From assembly GCF_005049105.1 (NCBI RefSeq), contig NZ_SUKA01000010.1, positions 1 through 64,000 on the forward strand: a stretch of DNA of 64,000 nt. Direction: 5' to 3'. The translations under genes were made by a program, and so were the position numbers. The notes under the pieces are model-generated. The model ran no database searches, was not told where the DNA came from, and worked only from the letters and a program-made list of their open reading frames with translations. Below are positions 36,040 through 45,599 of the stretch, piece by piece; position 1 is the stretch's first letter; every line of letters begins with the position of its first letter. This DNA is from Sphingobacterium alkalisoli (lineage in GTDB: Bacteria > Bacteroidota > Bacteroidia > Sphingobacteriales > Sphingobacteriaceae).

Positions 36040-36693
36040 TTAAAATTTTCCAATAATGGTTTTACCGCCAACTACTTTGTCATTTATGTTGACATTAATC
36101 TCGGTGCCCAGTGGTAAAAAGAGATCCACACGGGAACCAAATTTAATAAAACCAAACTCGCTGCCTTGTGTTACAACATCCTCTTCTTTTATATACCATA
36201 CGATCCGACGAGCCAGTGCTCCAGCAATCTGACGGAATAATATTTCTGTATTGTTTTGATGTTTTACAACAACTGTGGTGCGCTCGTTATCGGTAGACGA
36301 TTTGGGATGCCACGCGACCAAGAACTTGCCCGGATGATATTTGAAGTAGGATACAATACCTGAAATGGGATTTCTATTCACATGTACATTAACTGGGGAC
36401 ATGAAGATCGATACCTGTATTCTTCTATCCTTAAAATACTCGGTCTCTTCTGTTTCCTCGATAACGACCACTTTCCCGTCCGCTGGACATAAGATCACTC
36501 CATCTTCAAGAGCAATGTTTTTTCTAGGACTCCTGAAAAATTGAACGATGGTAATAAAAAGAAAAGCAGAAAATATATACAATATCCATTTGATCGAAGC
36601 AGCTGCATCATAATAATCTGCTATGGCATTTATGATGAATATGAATAATATGGTGATTGCAAGACTGGTATAGCCCTCCTTGTGAAATTTCAT
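36040..36693 (-). CDS. psd: Phosphatidylserine decarboxylase (short, archaeal-type proenzyme)
   Basis: The enzyme decarboxylates phosphatidylserine to phosphatidylethanolamine. The 217-residue protein has two N-terminal membrane helices (about 10-50), the conserved SPVNVHVNR segment and FGSRVDLFLPLG, in which the Gly186-Ser187 bond is where the proenzyme would cleave itself to form the pyruvoyl group. An exact TAATTTTG box on the minus strand (36716-36723) 22 bases upstream could give it its own promoter, besides read-through from the polA side. Confidence 0.93.
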   Translation of the reverse strand: MKFHKEGYTSLAITILFIFIINAIADYYDAAASIKWILYIFSAFLFITIVQFFRSPRKNIALEDGVILCPADGKVVVIEETEETEYFKDRRIQVSIFMSPVNVHVNRNPISGIVSYFKYHPGKFLVAWHPKSSTDNERTTVVVKHQNNTEILFRQIAGALARRIVWYIKEEDVVTQGSEFGFIKFGSRVDLFLPLGTEINVNINDKVVGGKTIIGKF

Positions 36694-36739
36694 AAGTATT
36701 TAATCTGTTTTTTTACAAAATTAGAAAATTTTATGTTAA

Positions 36740-37879
36740 CTATTCACCCTTTTCTCGTTGGATGCGTACGGAATGAAAAATCAGCTCGTCAGGACTGTTT
36801 GTGATGTTAAATGTAACGGTTAGCATATCATCTATTTCTTGACCATCTTTATAAGAATGGAGGTAATAAGGTACATCTCTGATAATAGTTTCCAATGCTT
36901 CTTTTGTATCTGGCGGAAGAGAATCTGGGAAGTTGATTTCGATCACCTTTGGTTCCTCTTCTAAGGAAACCGCAACTTTATATTGAATAGTGGCTTGAAA
37001 ATCACCTTCTATTTGCCGATTCAATAGGTTTTTAGATGTGGTAAAACGCTTCGCTAAGTAAATCGAAAAACCCGAAAAATCATCAAAAGAGCAGTTTTTG
37101 GAAAGAAGCAGCTCCGCTAGCCCGAAATAGTCGTTCGGTAAAATGCTGAATTCTTTTAAATTGGTAAGACTGGCCCTATAATAGTTAAAAAAATCATACA
37201 CGTGGTGTACTCTATGGCGAATACCGTTTTCATAATATTCTTCTCCTATATAGTAGTTCGTTTTTTGATGATCGCCGAGCATAACCTGCCAGATGCCTTC
37301 GGGCTTCCCGTTTTTTATTTTTCCTTTTCTATTGTAAAAAGTGAAACCATGCTCCGTAAACCCAATAATGGGCATCGTAAAGTCATATTTCCCTTCGCCA
37401 TCGGTTACGATCTGCTTGCCTTTTTGATTCCACATCTGTTTGATGGCATAGTCGGCCGTGTCAAATTCCAGAAATAACATCGGCTTGCCATCCGGGTAAT
37501 AATAATTCCATTCCCCAAAATATTCGCCGTCTTTAAAAGTAGTTTCCCACTTCAGTTTCCCATTGGGATGATATGCTTTAAAAATACCATCCTTCTTTCC
37601 GTTAATATAATTTCCAGATAGAAGGATATGGCCATTAGGGCCAAAATCTTTAAATTCACCATGAAATTGATTCTTGGATGGGATAAAGCCGACTACTCGT
37701 TCAATGTATTTGTACGGACAATTTTTATCAACGAGGTAATAGTTCTGGTCAAAGAAGAATCGTACTAAGCCCTGTGGCGCCTGTTCAAAGAAAATCGGCT
37801 TGCTTACGGAATCCTGCTGTGCCCAGCAAAGATTGCCGTAGAATAATGCGTATATTAAAAGTAAAACCGATTTTTTCAT
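36740..37879 (-). CDS. Secreted MORN-repeat-like (YwqK-type) protein
   Basis: A 379-residue protein with a signal peptide (1-20) and a run of MORN-like repeats at about 85-160 (SGNYINGKKDGIFKAYHPNG, KWETTFKDGEYFGEWNYYYP) followed by an undefined C-terminal domain. MORN-like repeats are short beta hairpins that stack in a solenoid; in Bacteroidota such proteins are common but their roles are poorly known. It begins six bases after polA, so it is probably translated from the polA transcript. No enzyme motif is visible. Confidence 0.72.
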   Translation of the reverse strand: MKKSVLLLIYALFYGNLCWAQQDSVSKPIFFEQAPQGLVRFFFDQNYYLVDKNCPYKYIERVVGFIPSKNQFHGEFKDFGPNGHILLSGNYINGKKDGIFKAYHPNGKLKWETTFKDGEYFGEWNYYYPDGKPMLFLEFDTADYAIKQMWNQKGKQIVTDGEGKYDFTMPIIGFTEHGFTFYNRKGKIKNGKPEGIWQVMLGDHQKTNYYIGEEYYENGIRHRVHHVYDFFNYYRASLTNLKEFSILPNDYFGLAELLLSKNCSFDDFSGFSIYLAKRFTTSKNLLNRQIEGDFQATIQYKVAVSLEEEPKVIEINFPDSLPPDTKEALETIIRDVPYYLHSYKDGQEIDDMLTVTFNITNSPDELIFHSVRIQREKGE

Positions 37880-37885
37880 AAAATT

Positions 37886-40684
37886 CTAGTGTGCTTCTAA
37901 CCAGTTGGAACCCGTTCCTATCTCGACCTCTATCGGTACGCGCATCGGAATAGCAGATTTCATTCGATCAAATATAATATTTTTAAATTCTTCTATCTCA
38001 TGTGTCGGAATATCAAATACCAACTCATCATGTACCTGCATAATCATTTTGCCAGCTAACTTTTTATCTTTGATATCTTGTTGAATATGGATCATGGCAA
38101 CTTTGATCATATCGGCGGCAGAACCTTGGATTGGCGCATTTACGGCATTCCGTTCTGCAAAGCCCCGTACGGTCATATTTGCCGAATTGATATCGCGTAG
38201 GTATCTACGCCGTTTTAGAATGGTTTCGACATAGCCATTTTCTTTGGCAAATTCTATGGCTGTTGACATATACGTACGGATACCGTGGTACTGTGCAAAA
38301 TATTGTTCAATTATTTCTGCTGCCTCCCGGCGTGGAATCCCCAAACTCTGCGAGAGTCCAAACGCTGACTGCCCGTAGATGATTCCAAAGTTGACCGCTT
38401 TGGCATTCCGTCGCTGTTCGGAGGTTACCTCCTCCAAGCTTATTCCGTATACTCTGGCTGCTGTCGCGCGGTGGATATCATGCCCCTGCATAAATGCATC
38501 GAGCATATTCTCGTCTTGGCTCAATTCGGCCATAATACGTAGTTCAATCTGCGAATAATCGGCAGATAGAATGACGTGATTATCAGCCCTTGGAATGAAA
38601 GCCTTACGTACCTCACGTCCTTTTTCTGTACGGATCGGAATATTTTGTAGGTTAGGGTTCGTAGAACTCAGGCGGCCCGTAGCCGCTACAGCTTGATTGT
38701 ACGAAGTGTGAATGAGGCCAGTTTCTGGATTGATCAAACTAGGTAATGCATCTACATAAGTGGATTTAAGCTTCTGGAGTTGACGGAAGTCCAATATATC
38801 CTTGACAATATCGGATTTGTGCGCGAGCGCAGATAGTACGTCTTCCCCCGTTTTATATTGTCCCGTTTTTGTTTTCTTGGCTTTGGGATCCAATTGAAGC
38901 TTATCGAACAACACCTCGCCAAGTTGTTTTGGAGAGGCAATATTGAACTTTACGCCCGTCTTTTCATATATCGTGTTTTCCAGGGTGGCAACGTCACGCT
39001 CTAACGACTTGGAAAAGGTTCGGAGCGTGTCAACATCGATTTTAACACCTGTTTTTTCCATTTCAGCTAATACATATACCAAAGGAAACTCTACTTCTTC
39101 AGCAAGCGATCTGGTAAATGTGTTTTCCAGCAGGGGTTTGAATTTCTCGTGAAGTTGCCAGGTAATATCAGCATCTTCGCTGGCGTATTCTTTGATTTTT
39201 TCCATTTCCACATCGCGCATATTGCCTTGGTTTTTACCCTTTGCGCCGATAAGTTCTGTAATAGATACTGGACTGTAGCCCAGATAGGTCTCCGAAAGAA
39301 TATCCATTCCATGGCGCGTGTCGGGATCAATGAGATAATGGGCTAGCATGGTGTCAAATAGCGGGCCACGCATATTGACGTTGTACCTCGACAAAAGGAG
39401 TAGATCGTATTTAATGTTCTGTCCTATTTTTTGAATCGCCGGATTTTCAAAGATCGGTTTGAAGATATTGACAATAGCTTGTGCTTCCGTTTTGTCACTT
39501 GGGGTAGGAATGTAATAGGCCTTACCGGCTTCAAATGCGAAGGATAATCCCACAATCTCCGCCTGCAAAGCATCCAAGCTAGTTGATTCCGTATCGAAAC
39601 AAAAACGCGCTTGATCCGCTAGAAGGTTGGCCAATTTCTCGATCTCCTGTACGGTGTCGACTAATATATAATCGTGATCGGTGTTTAAAATGTTAGATGA
39701 AGGAGGTGCAGGCAACGGTATTTCTGTGCTGCTATCAACAGGTGTTTCGCTGATTGCCGCAAATAGATCCATCTGTCCGTTCGTAGATTTGGAAGTGGAG
39801 TCAGTGATGGTGAAATCTTCTCCAAATACGCGTTTGCCCAGCGTTCTAAATTCCAATTCCGCAAAAAGAGGCTCCAAAAGCTCCTTATTTGGTTGATCCA
39901 ATACTAAGGCTTCCTCATCCAAATCAATAGGTACATCGAGTAATATCGTAGCGAGTTTTTTGGAAATCAGTCCCTGCTGTGCAAAATTTTCTACATTCTC
40001 TTTTTGTTTTCCTTTTAGTTGGCCCGAATTGGCAATGATTCCCTCTACTGAGCCAAACTCCTGGATTAATTTTTTTGCCGTCTTTTCACCAATTCCCGGT
40101 ATTCCTGGGATATTGTCGACAGCGTCGCCCCAAAGTCCGAGAATATCAATAACCTGACAAACGTCTGTTATCTCCCATTTTTCAAGTATTTCCGCTACGC
40201 CCAATATTTCGGCGCCATTGCCCATACGTGCCGGTTTAAGGATGAATATACGATCTGATACCAATTGGCCGAAATCCTTATCCGGTGTCATGCAGTACAC
40301 GGTGAATCCTTCTTTTTCTGCCTTTTTGGCTAACGTACCGATGATATCGTCTGCCTCGTAACCGTCCATTGTTATAATAGGGATATTGAAACCTTCAATA
40401 AGACGAAAGATATAGGGGATAGAGGTTGCAAGGTCTTCCGGCATTTCCTGACGGTGTGCTTTATAGGCTTCGAATTCCAAATGACGGTTGGTAGGAGCTG
40501 CCGTGTCAAACACCACAGCAATATGCGAAGGCTGGTGATTTTTTAATACTTCCAATAAGGTATTGGTGAATCCCATTATCGCACCAGTGTTCAGACCATA
40601 GCTCGTTAACCTGGGTACTTTGTTTAATGCAAAGTAAGCCCTATAAATGAGCGCCATCCCGTCTAATAGAAATAATTTTTTCAT
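37886..40684 (-). CDS. polA: DNA polymerase I
   Basis: PolA fills gaps and removes RNA primers. The 932 residues carry all three domains: 5'-3' exonuclease (1-290; FDTAAPTNRHLEFEAYKAHR, GYEADDIIGTLA), 3'-5' exonuclease (about 340-520; CFDTESTSLDAL with the acidic DxE, and SEDADITWQLH) and polymerase (about 540-932). The polymerase motifs are A, DYSQIELRIMA; B, RRNAKAVNFGIIYG; and C, QVHDELVFD (HDE at 885-887). The proofreading acidic residues look intact. A TACCTTTG box lies on the minus strand at 40725-40732. Confidence 0.98.
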   Translation of the reverse strand: MKKLFLLDGMALIYRAYFALNKVPRLTSYGLNTGAIMGFTNTLLEVLKNHQPSHIAVVFDTAAPTNRHLEFEAYKAHRQEMPEDLATSIPYIFRLIEGFNIPIITMDGYEADDIIGTLAKKAEKEGFTVYCMTPDKDFGQLVSDRIFILKPARMGNGAEILGVAEILEKWEITDVCQVIDILGLWGDAVDNIPGIPGIGEKTAKKLIQEFGSVEGIIANSGQLKGKQKENVENFAQQGLISKKLATILLDVPIDLDEEALVLDQPNKELLEPLFAELEFRTLGKRVFGEDFTITDSTSKSTNGQMDLFAAISETPVDSSTEIPLPAPPSSNILNTDHDYILVDTVQEIEKLANLLADQARFCFDTESTSLDALQAEIVGLSFAFEAGKAYYIPTPSDKTEAQAIVNIFKPIFENPAIQKIGQNIKYDLLLLSRYNVNMRGPLFDTMLAHYLIDPDTRHGMDILSETYLGYSPVSITELIGAKGKNQGNMRDVEMEKIKEYASEDADITWQLHEKFKPLLENTFTRSLAEEVEFPLVYVLAEMEKTGVKIDVDTLRTFSKSLERDVATLENTIYEKTGVKFNIASPKQLGEVLFDKLQLDPKAKKTKTGQYKTGEDVLSALAHKSDIVKDILDFRQLQKLKSTYVDALPSLINPETGLIHTSYNQAVAATGRLSSTNPNLQNIPIRTEKGREVRKAFIPRADNHVILSADYSQIELRIMAELSQDENMLDAFMQGHDIHRATAARVYGISLEEVTSEQRRNAKAVNFGIIYGQSAFGLSQSLGIPRREAAEIIEQYFAQYHGIRTYMSTAIEFAKENGYVETILKRRRYLRDINSANMTVRGFAERNAVNAPIQGSAADMIKVAMIHIQQDIKDKKLAGKMIMQVHDELVFDIPTHEIEEFKNIIFDRMKSAIPMRVPIEVEIGTGSNWLEAH

Positions 40685-40724
40685 CCGTAGAATAATTTGT
40701 TTTATTGATACTGCCGTATTTACA

Positions 40725-40732
40725 CAAAGGTA
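40725..40732 (-). promoter_or_regulatory. -7 box of the polA promoter
   Basis: TACCTTTG on the minus strand matches TAnnTTTG exactly, 41 bases before the polA ATG in the 132-base divergent spacer. A CAA on the plus strand 13 bases beyond is too close for an ideal -33 box. Confidence 0.4.
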
Positions 40733-40816
40733 ATAAAATCAGTGCAAGCCCGATATTAATAATTTTTTACGACTTTTGCATGAAGATATGATAGATAAAT
40801 CGGTAAATACGGAAGC

Positions 40817-41737
40817 ATGAGAGGGTTAGTAACAAAATCCACCGGAAGTTGGTACCAGGTTTCGGCAGAAGATGGCCTAAAATACGATTGTCGTATCAAA
40901 GGGAAGTTTAGAACCAAGGATATTAAGACCACAAATCCTATTGCAGTGGGCGACTGGGTGCATTTTGAGGTAGAACCCGATCAGGCAAGCGGCGTAATCA
41001 ACACATTAGAGCCCCGGAAAAATTATATCATTCGCAAATCAATAAACCTTTCCAAGCAGACACAAATTATTGGTGCCAATCTGGATCAGGCTATTTTAGT
41101 GGTTACGTTAGCTTCTCCTCCAACTTCACTCGGTTTTATCGATCGTTTTCTGGTGACGGCAGAGGCCTACGATATTCCGGCTATTGTGGTGTTTAATAAA
41201 TTGGATTTGTTTAGCGACGAAGGTTTGGAAATATTACAGGAATACAAGGCGATATATGAAAATATAGGCTATCCCTGCTATGAAGTATCGGCTATAGAGG
41301 GAACTAATATGGCTGCGATTCGAGATCTTTTGAAAGACAAGGTTACGTTGGTATCCGGCCACTCGGGTGTGGGAAAGTCAACTTTGGTGAATAGGATCGT
41401 GCCCGGCGCAGAATTAAGAACGGGAAATATCTCGGATTGGTCTGACCAAGGTAAACACACCACGACATTTGCCGAGATGATCGACCTACCCTTTGGAGGT
41501 AAATTGATCGATACGCCCGGCATCCGAGAGTTAGGAATAGTGGATATCGAAAGACAGGAGCTGTCACATTTTTTTCCAGAGATGCGGCAATTGATGAACA
41601 AGTGTAAGTTTAATAACTGTAGACACCTGAATGAGCCCGGTTGTGTGGTAATGGATGCGGTCGAAGAAGGCTTAATCGAGTCATCACGTTACGATAGTTA
41701 CCTCAGTATATATAACAATGAGGATACAAGGAGGTAG
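40817..41737 (+). CDS. rsgA: Ribosome small-subunit GTPase RsgA
   Basis: RsgA helps mature the 30S subunit. The 306-residue protein has an OB-fold (1-70), then a circularly permuted GTPase with motifs in the order NKLD (FNKLDLF), GHSGVGKST (181-189) and DTPGIREL, and a C-terminal zinc knuckle CKFNNCRHLNEPGC. The permuted order is diagnostic. It is divergent from polA. Confidence 0.97.
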   Translation: MRGLVTKSTGSWYQVSAEDGLKYDCRIKGKFRTKDIKTTNPIAVGDWVHFEVEPDQASGVINTLEPRKNYIIRKSINLSKQTQIIGANLDQAILVVTLASPPTSLGFIDRFLVTAEAYDIPAIVVFNKLDLFSDEGLEILQEYKAIYENIGYPCYEVSAIEGTNMAAIRDLLKDKVTLVSGHSGVGKSTLVNRIVPGAELRTGNISDWSDQGKHTTTFAEMIDLPFGGKLIDTPGIRELGIVDIERQELSHFFPEMRQLMNKCKFNNCRHLNEPGCVVMDAVEEGLIESSRYDSYLSIYNNEDTRR

Positions 41738-41823
41738 GCGTTAAAACAAAAGATATTGTTTATTGTTTTAATTAAAGGTTGCTCGACGCGCACCCAATCT
41801 CACAAAGTAATGATTATATACAT

Positions 41824-43623
41824 ATGAAACCAATCTGGAAATGGGCACTTATCGTTCTGGCGATTATACTTTTAGTGGTAGGTGGGGTGCTGTGGTACTA
41901 TGGAAGAAACTGGAAGCCCATTCTGGAAACCAAGCTTAAGGAGGCAATACATAATTCTTCGGATGGACTCTATACCTTAACGTACGATGAGTTGGATCTC
42001 AATATTGGATTAGGAAATGTTACGCTTCGTCAGGCCGAATTAATCCCCGATTCTGCGATTTATCAGCAGATGATAGCGAGCAAGAAAGCGCCAGATAACC
42101 GTTTTCATATTAAAGTGAAATCGTTGAAAGTGCGAAGATTCAGCTTATGGGATGTGCTGCGAAATCGAACGTTACGTATTAAAAGCATTGTTTTAGAAGA
42201 GCCTGAAGTTTATTTGTGGTCAGAGAAGCATGCTTTTAACGATACCGTATCTAACGACCCTAAAAAGACACTTTACGAGAGCATAGAGGATGTTTTTACG
42301 TCCGTTAATGTGCGTGATGTGCAGTTGGATAGTGTTAAGTTTACCTACTCGAAGATAGAGAAAGGGAAATCCAGCAACATCAAACTTGACAAGGTTAATG
42401 TTAAATTGGAAGATATATTATTGGATAAAGACTCGCAGCATGATTCGAGTAGATTATTCTACGCCAAAATGATTGATGTACATATTCCGGGGTTTGCGTA
42501 CGATCTTCCAGATGATTTTTATAAGCTTCGTTTTAAAGATTTGAAATTTAACAGCAAAGACCGATCGTTGTTGTTAACGAAGTTTGCGTATGAACCTAAG
42601 ATGAGTAAGTCGGCTTTCTTTAAGCAGAAGAACAGGAATATCACGATGACAGTGCTTAAGATCGATAGCCTTTCTGTTGAAAATATAGATGTTAGACAAC
42701 TTGTCGAAAAGCAGCAAACGATCGGATCTATCGTGCGCCTAAAAAATGGAACGGTAGATCTGTCGAATGATACGCGCTATCCCAAATATCCGAAGAATAA
42801 AATAGGGCATTCGCCTCATCAAAAGTTAATGAAACTAAACAGTATCATTCGATTTGATACTGTTTTGGTGGATAATGTCACGATTACGTATTATGAATTT
42901 AGCGCCAAATATGGCAGAGAAGGTTCCATCAGCTTTAACAATGCAAAAGGAAACTTAACTAATGTAACGAATGATACATTGACACTCCATAAGGATAAAT
43001 TTATGAGGGCAGATCTTTCTGCAAAGATCATGAATTCGGGAAATTTGCATGCAAAATTTAGCTTTGATATGTTGAGTAAGACGGGGTATCATACCTATAA
43101 AGGTAGTGTAGGAGCCATGAATGCCACGGCTTTCAACCGTATTTTGCGACCTTTGTTGAATGTAGAGTTGAAATCAGGAAACATGAAGAGAGTAACCTTT
43201 GATATGGAGGGGACCGATCATAGGAACTGGGGCGATTTTAGATTTGATTATAATAACTTAAAGCTGAGTCTGCTCAATGAACAGGAGAAGGGACAAGCAC
43301 AAACATCTAAAAAGATTGTTTCCTTCCTGGTAAATCAGATCATTATTAACGATAGCAACCCCGACGCGAATGAAATCTATCACGTGGGAAAAATTAATTA
43401 TAGACGGGATCCTCAGCACACGTTCTTTAAAACACTATGGCAAAGTTTGCTGGATGGCATAAAGCAAACTGCTGGTATAAGCCCCGAGCGGGAGGCAAGG
43501 CTGATGGGCACTGCGGAGAAAGCCAAAGAGGCTGCTAAGAACTCAAATTCGGTGCTTAAGAAAACCGGAAATTTTATAAAAGGTATTTTTAAGAAAAAGG
43601 AAAAGGACGAAGAGGAAGAATAG
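41824..43623 (+). CDS. AsmA-like inner-membrane/periplasmic protein
   Basis: The ATG at 41824 is used (599 residues); an in-frame TTG 45 bases upstream would add a non-hydrophobic leader before the membrane anchor. One N-terminal helix (about 5-28) is followed by a long beta-rich periplasmic region with the AsmA/DUF748 pattern (LTYDELDLNIGLGNVTLRQA; RTLRIKSIVLEEPEVYLW). The C-terminal 20 residues are highly charged (KKKEKDEEEE end). AsmA-like proteins are thought to carry lipids or affect outer-membrane assembly; function here is unproven. Confidence 0.65.
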   Translation: MKPIWKWALIVLAIILLVVGGVLWYYGRNWKPILETKLKEAIHNSSDGLYTLTYDELDLNIGLGNVTLRQAELIPDSAIYQQMIASKKAPDNRFHIKVKSLKVRRFSLWDVLRNRTLRIKSIVLEEPEVYLWSEKHAFNDTVSNDPKKTLYESIEDVFTSVNVRDVQLDSVKFTYSKIEKGKSSNIKLDKVNVKLEDILLDKDSQHDSSRLFYAKMIDVHIPGFAYDLPDDFYKLRFKDLKFNSKDRSLLLTKFAYEPKMSKSAFFKQKNRNITMTVLKIDSLSVENIDVRQLVEKQQTIGSIVRLKNGTVDLSNDTRYPKYPKNKIGHSPHQKLMKLNSIIRFDTVLVDNVTITYYEFSAKYGREGSISFNNAKGNLTNVTNDTLTLHKDKFMRADLSAKIMNSGNLHAKFSFDMLSKTGYHTYKGSVGAMNATAFNRILRPLLNVELKSGNMKRVTFDMEGTDHRNWGDFRFDYNNLKLSLLNEQEKGQAQTSKKIVSFLVNQIIINDSNPDANEIYHVGKINYRRDPQHTFFKTLWQSLLDGIKQTAGISPEREARLMGTAEKAKEAAKNSNSVLKKTGNFIKGIFKKKEKDEEEE

Positions 43624-43646
43624 CGGTATTTTCCTATGTTTGTGTG

Positions 43647-45434
43647 ATGGAGACAGCTGTTAGCTTTTTAAAGTTTGTATTTACATATCGAAAAAAAGTA
43701 GTTGAACAGGTCATGTTCTATGTGAGTATGGTTTGTGCGCTCACAGTCGTTGTTCACGTAGGCTACATTACAAATCCTGACATAGCTCTTAAAACGGAAC
43801 TAGCCATTCGTTTTATGTTCTACATGCTTTTTGTATTAGAATTGATTCGTAAAATCTCGTCCATCTTGATCCTCAAAAAGATTACGGTTTCCAACTATTC
43901 TAGTATTTTCCTCATTTTGTACTTTTTGTTCATCATAGTCGCCCGCTTAACGAACGGGCAGCCCCTGGCGTTCTTTGCAAAAGAGGAATGGTTGTATCTT
44001 GGAATTGCGCTCGTGTTTCTTTCTGAATTGTCCAAAAACAGTCTTTTCTTCGATAATTTTTACTTTAATCCAACTATATTATTTGTTATTAGCTTTTTGA
44101 GTCTTATTCTTGTTGGTACTATTCTTCTTATGCTGCCAAGGACGACCTTAATTGAGCCACTAAGTTTTGTCGATGCTTTTTTTATGGCAACAAGTGCCGT
44201 ATGTATTACCGGGTTAACAGTTACAGATATTTCGACAAATTTTTCGTTATTCGGGCAGGGGGTTATTATGCTGTTGGTGCAGGTTGGTGGATTGGGGATT
44301 ATGACATTTACGGGTTTTTTTGGTTATTTTTTCTCTGGCGGCTTTTCGTTTAAAAATCAGCTCATGTTTGGTGAAATATTAGGGGAAAATAAATTGAACG
44401 CAGTAATATCAACTTTGTTGACGATTATTTTTATTACACTGCTCTTTGAGTTTATTGGCGGCGTATTTATTTACATTTCAGTTGAAGATGCTGTATTTGA
44501 CAGTTTAGGAGAAAAAATATTTTTCTGTGCTTTCCATGCCATTTCGTCTTTTTGTAATTCGGGTTTTACCATTATCAAAGACGGTTTGATGAACGATACC
44601 TACAGGTATAATTATAACTTTCAGATTGCCCTTTCCCTTTTATTCGTTATTGGAAGTTTAGGATTTAGTACAATATTTAACTTCTATACCTATGTCAAGG
44701 ATAAATTAAGAGGTGTATTGGGGGCGATCTTTTTTAATCAAAAGCGTGTTCACCGGCCCCAATCATTTTCTTTTAATACAAAGTTCATCCTTTCATGCAA
44801 TATGATCGTACTGGTATTGGCAACAGGTTCATACTTTGTGATGGAGCAAAATCAAACGCTAATGCAAGATCGAACAGTGATTGGTGAATGGGTAACTTCG
44901 TTTTTTATGGCAAATGCTTCACGATCAGCGGGGTTTAATAGTGTAGACCCAAATCTAGTTACTGCCCCTACTTTGATTATGCTAACGACATTGATGTGGA
45001 TTGGTACTGCGCCAGGCTCCACGGGCGGCGGGGTAAAAGTGACGACGGTGGCTATAGCGTTGATGAATATATTTTCATTAGCGCGAGGTAAAGATTCCTT
45101 AGAAATCTACAGGAGAAGTATTGCTGCCGAATCTGTTAACAAAGCTTTCGCTATCATTATCCTTTCCTTAATAACTATTACATTGTCCTTTATACTGCTG
45201 AGTTTTACAGAACCTGAACAAAAAATGAAGATACTGTTATTTGAAACAGTATCCGCGTACACCACCTGCGGTTTAAGCTTGGGTGCGACGCCTTCACTAA
45301 GCAGCCCGGGCAAGATCATTATAGTATTTACGATGTTTGTAGGACGGGTTGGTACACTAACACTTCTGGTCGCATTTATAAAAAATATCAAGAACAAAAG
45401 CTATATTTATCCAGCTGAGAAAATATTATTCTGA
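43647..45434 (+). CDS. TrkH/KtrB-type potassium uptake channel subunit
   Basis: I start at the ATG at 43647 (595 residues); a GTG directly upstream is also possible. The protein has about a dozen membrane helices and four K+-selectivity P-loop regions, visible as TSAVCITGLTVTD, FHAISSFCNSGFT, NASRSAGFNSVD and SAYTTCGLSLG. It forms the K+ channel gated by the TrkA-type protein encoded 166 bases downstream. A TATGTTTG box ends four bases before the ATG. An unusually structured spacer separates the two genes. Confidence 0.92.
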   Translation: METAVSFLKFVFTYRKKVVEQVMFYVSMVCALTVVVHVGYITNPDIALKTELAIRFMFYMLFVLELIRKISSILILKKITVSNYSSIFLILYFLFIIVARLTNGQPLAFFAKEEWLYLGIALVFLSELSKNSLFFDNFYFNPTILFVISFLSLILVGTILLMLPRTTLIEPLSFVDAFFMATSAVCITGLTVTDISTNFSLFGQGVIMLLVQVGGLGIMTFTGFFGYFFSGGFSFKNQLMFGEILGENKLNAVISTLLTIIFITLLFEFIGGVFIYISVEDAVFDSLGEKIFFCAFHAISSFCNSGFTIIKDGLMNDTYRYNYNFQIALSLLFVIGSLGFSTIFNFYTYVKDKLRGVLGAIFFNQKRVHRPQSFSFNTKFILSCNMIVLVLATGSYFVMEQNQTLMQDRTVIGEWVTSFFMANASRSAGFNSVDPNLVTAPTLIMLTTLMWIGTAPGSTGGGVKVTTVAIALMNIFSLARGKDSLEIYRRSIAAESVNKAFAIIILSLITITLSFILLSFTEPEQKMKILLFETVSAYTTCGLSLGATPSLSSPGKIIIVFTMFVGRVGTLTLLVAFIKNIKNKSYIYPAEKILF

Positions 45435-45450
45435 TGATCTAGAGGAGCTT

Positions 45451-45598
45451 ATGATCATGCTAAAAAGTACGTTAAATGCCAAACTGTTATGCATCTTGCC
45501 ATGCGTAGCGCTATTGAGTTCAAGATGGCGCTTCCGGATTTAAATACGATGGGTTGTATTTGGCATAGTAAGGTCATTAGCAACAAAAAAAAGAAATA
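45451..45598 (+). other. Structured spacer between trkH and trkA genes
   Basis: This gap contains nested inverted repeats: ATGCCAAA (45476-45483) with TTTGGCAT (45559-45566) outside, and CATCTTG (45492-45498) with CAAGATG (45521-45527) inside. A 30-codon reading frame (45451-45543; hydrophobic LLCILPCVALLSS) opens after an AGGAG at 45442-45446. Whether this is an RNA element, a small protein or neither cannot be told from sequence alone. Confidence 0.3.
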
Positions 45599-45599
45599 A

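Noticed and set aside
41278..41601. 107-codon minus-strand frame inside rsgA
   Set aside because: It lies wholly within RsgA motifs on the plus strand and resembles no protein.
45435..45599. c-di-AMP (ydaO-type) riboswitch before trkA
   Set aside because: None of the conserved ydaO core segments can be seen; only inverted repeats are present.
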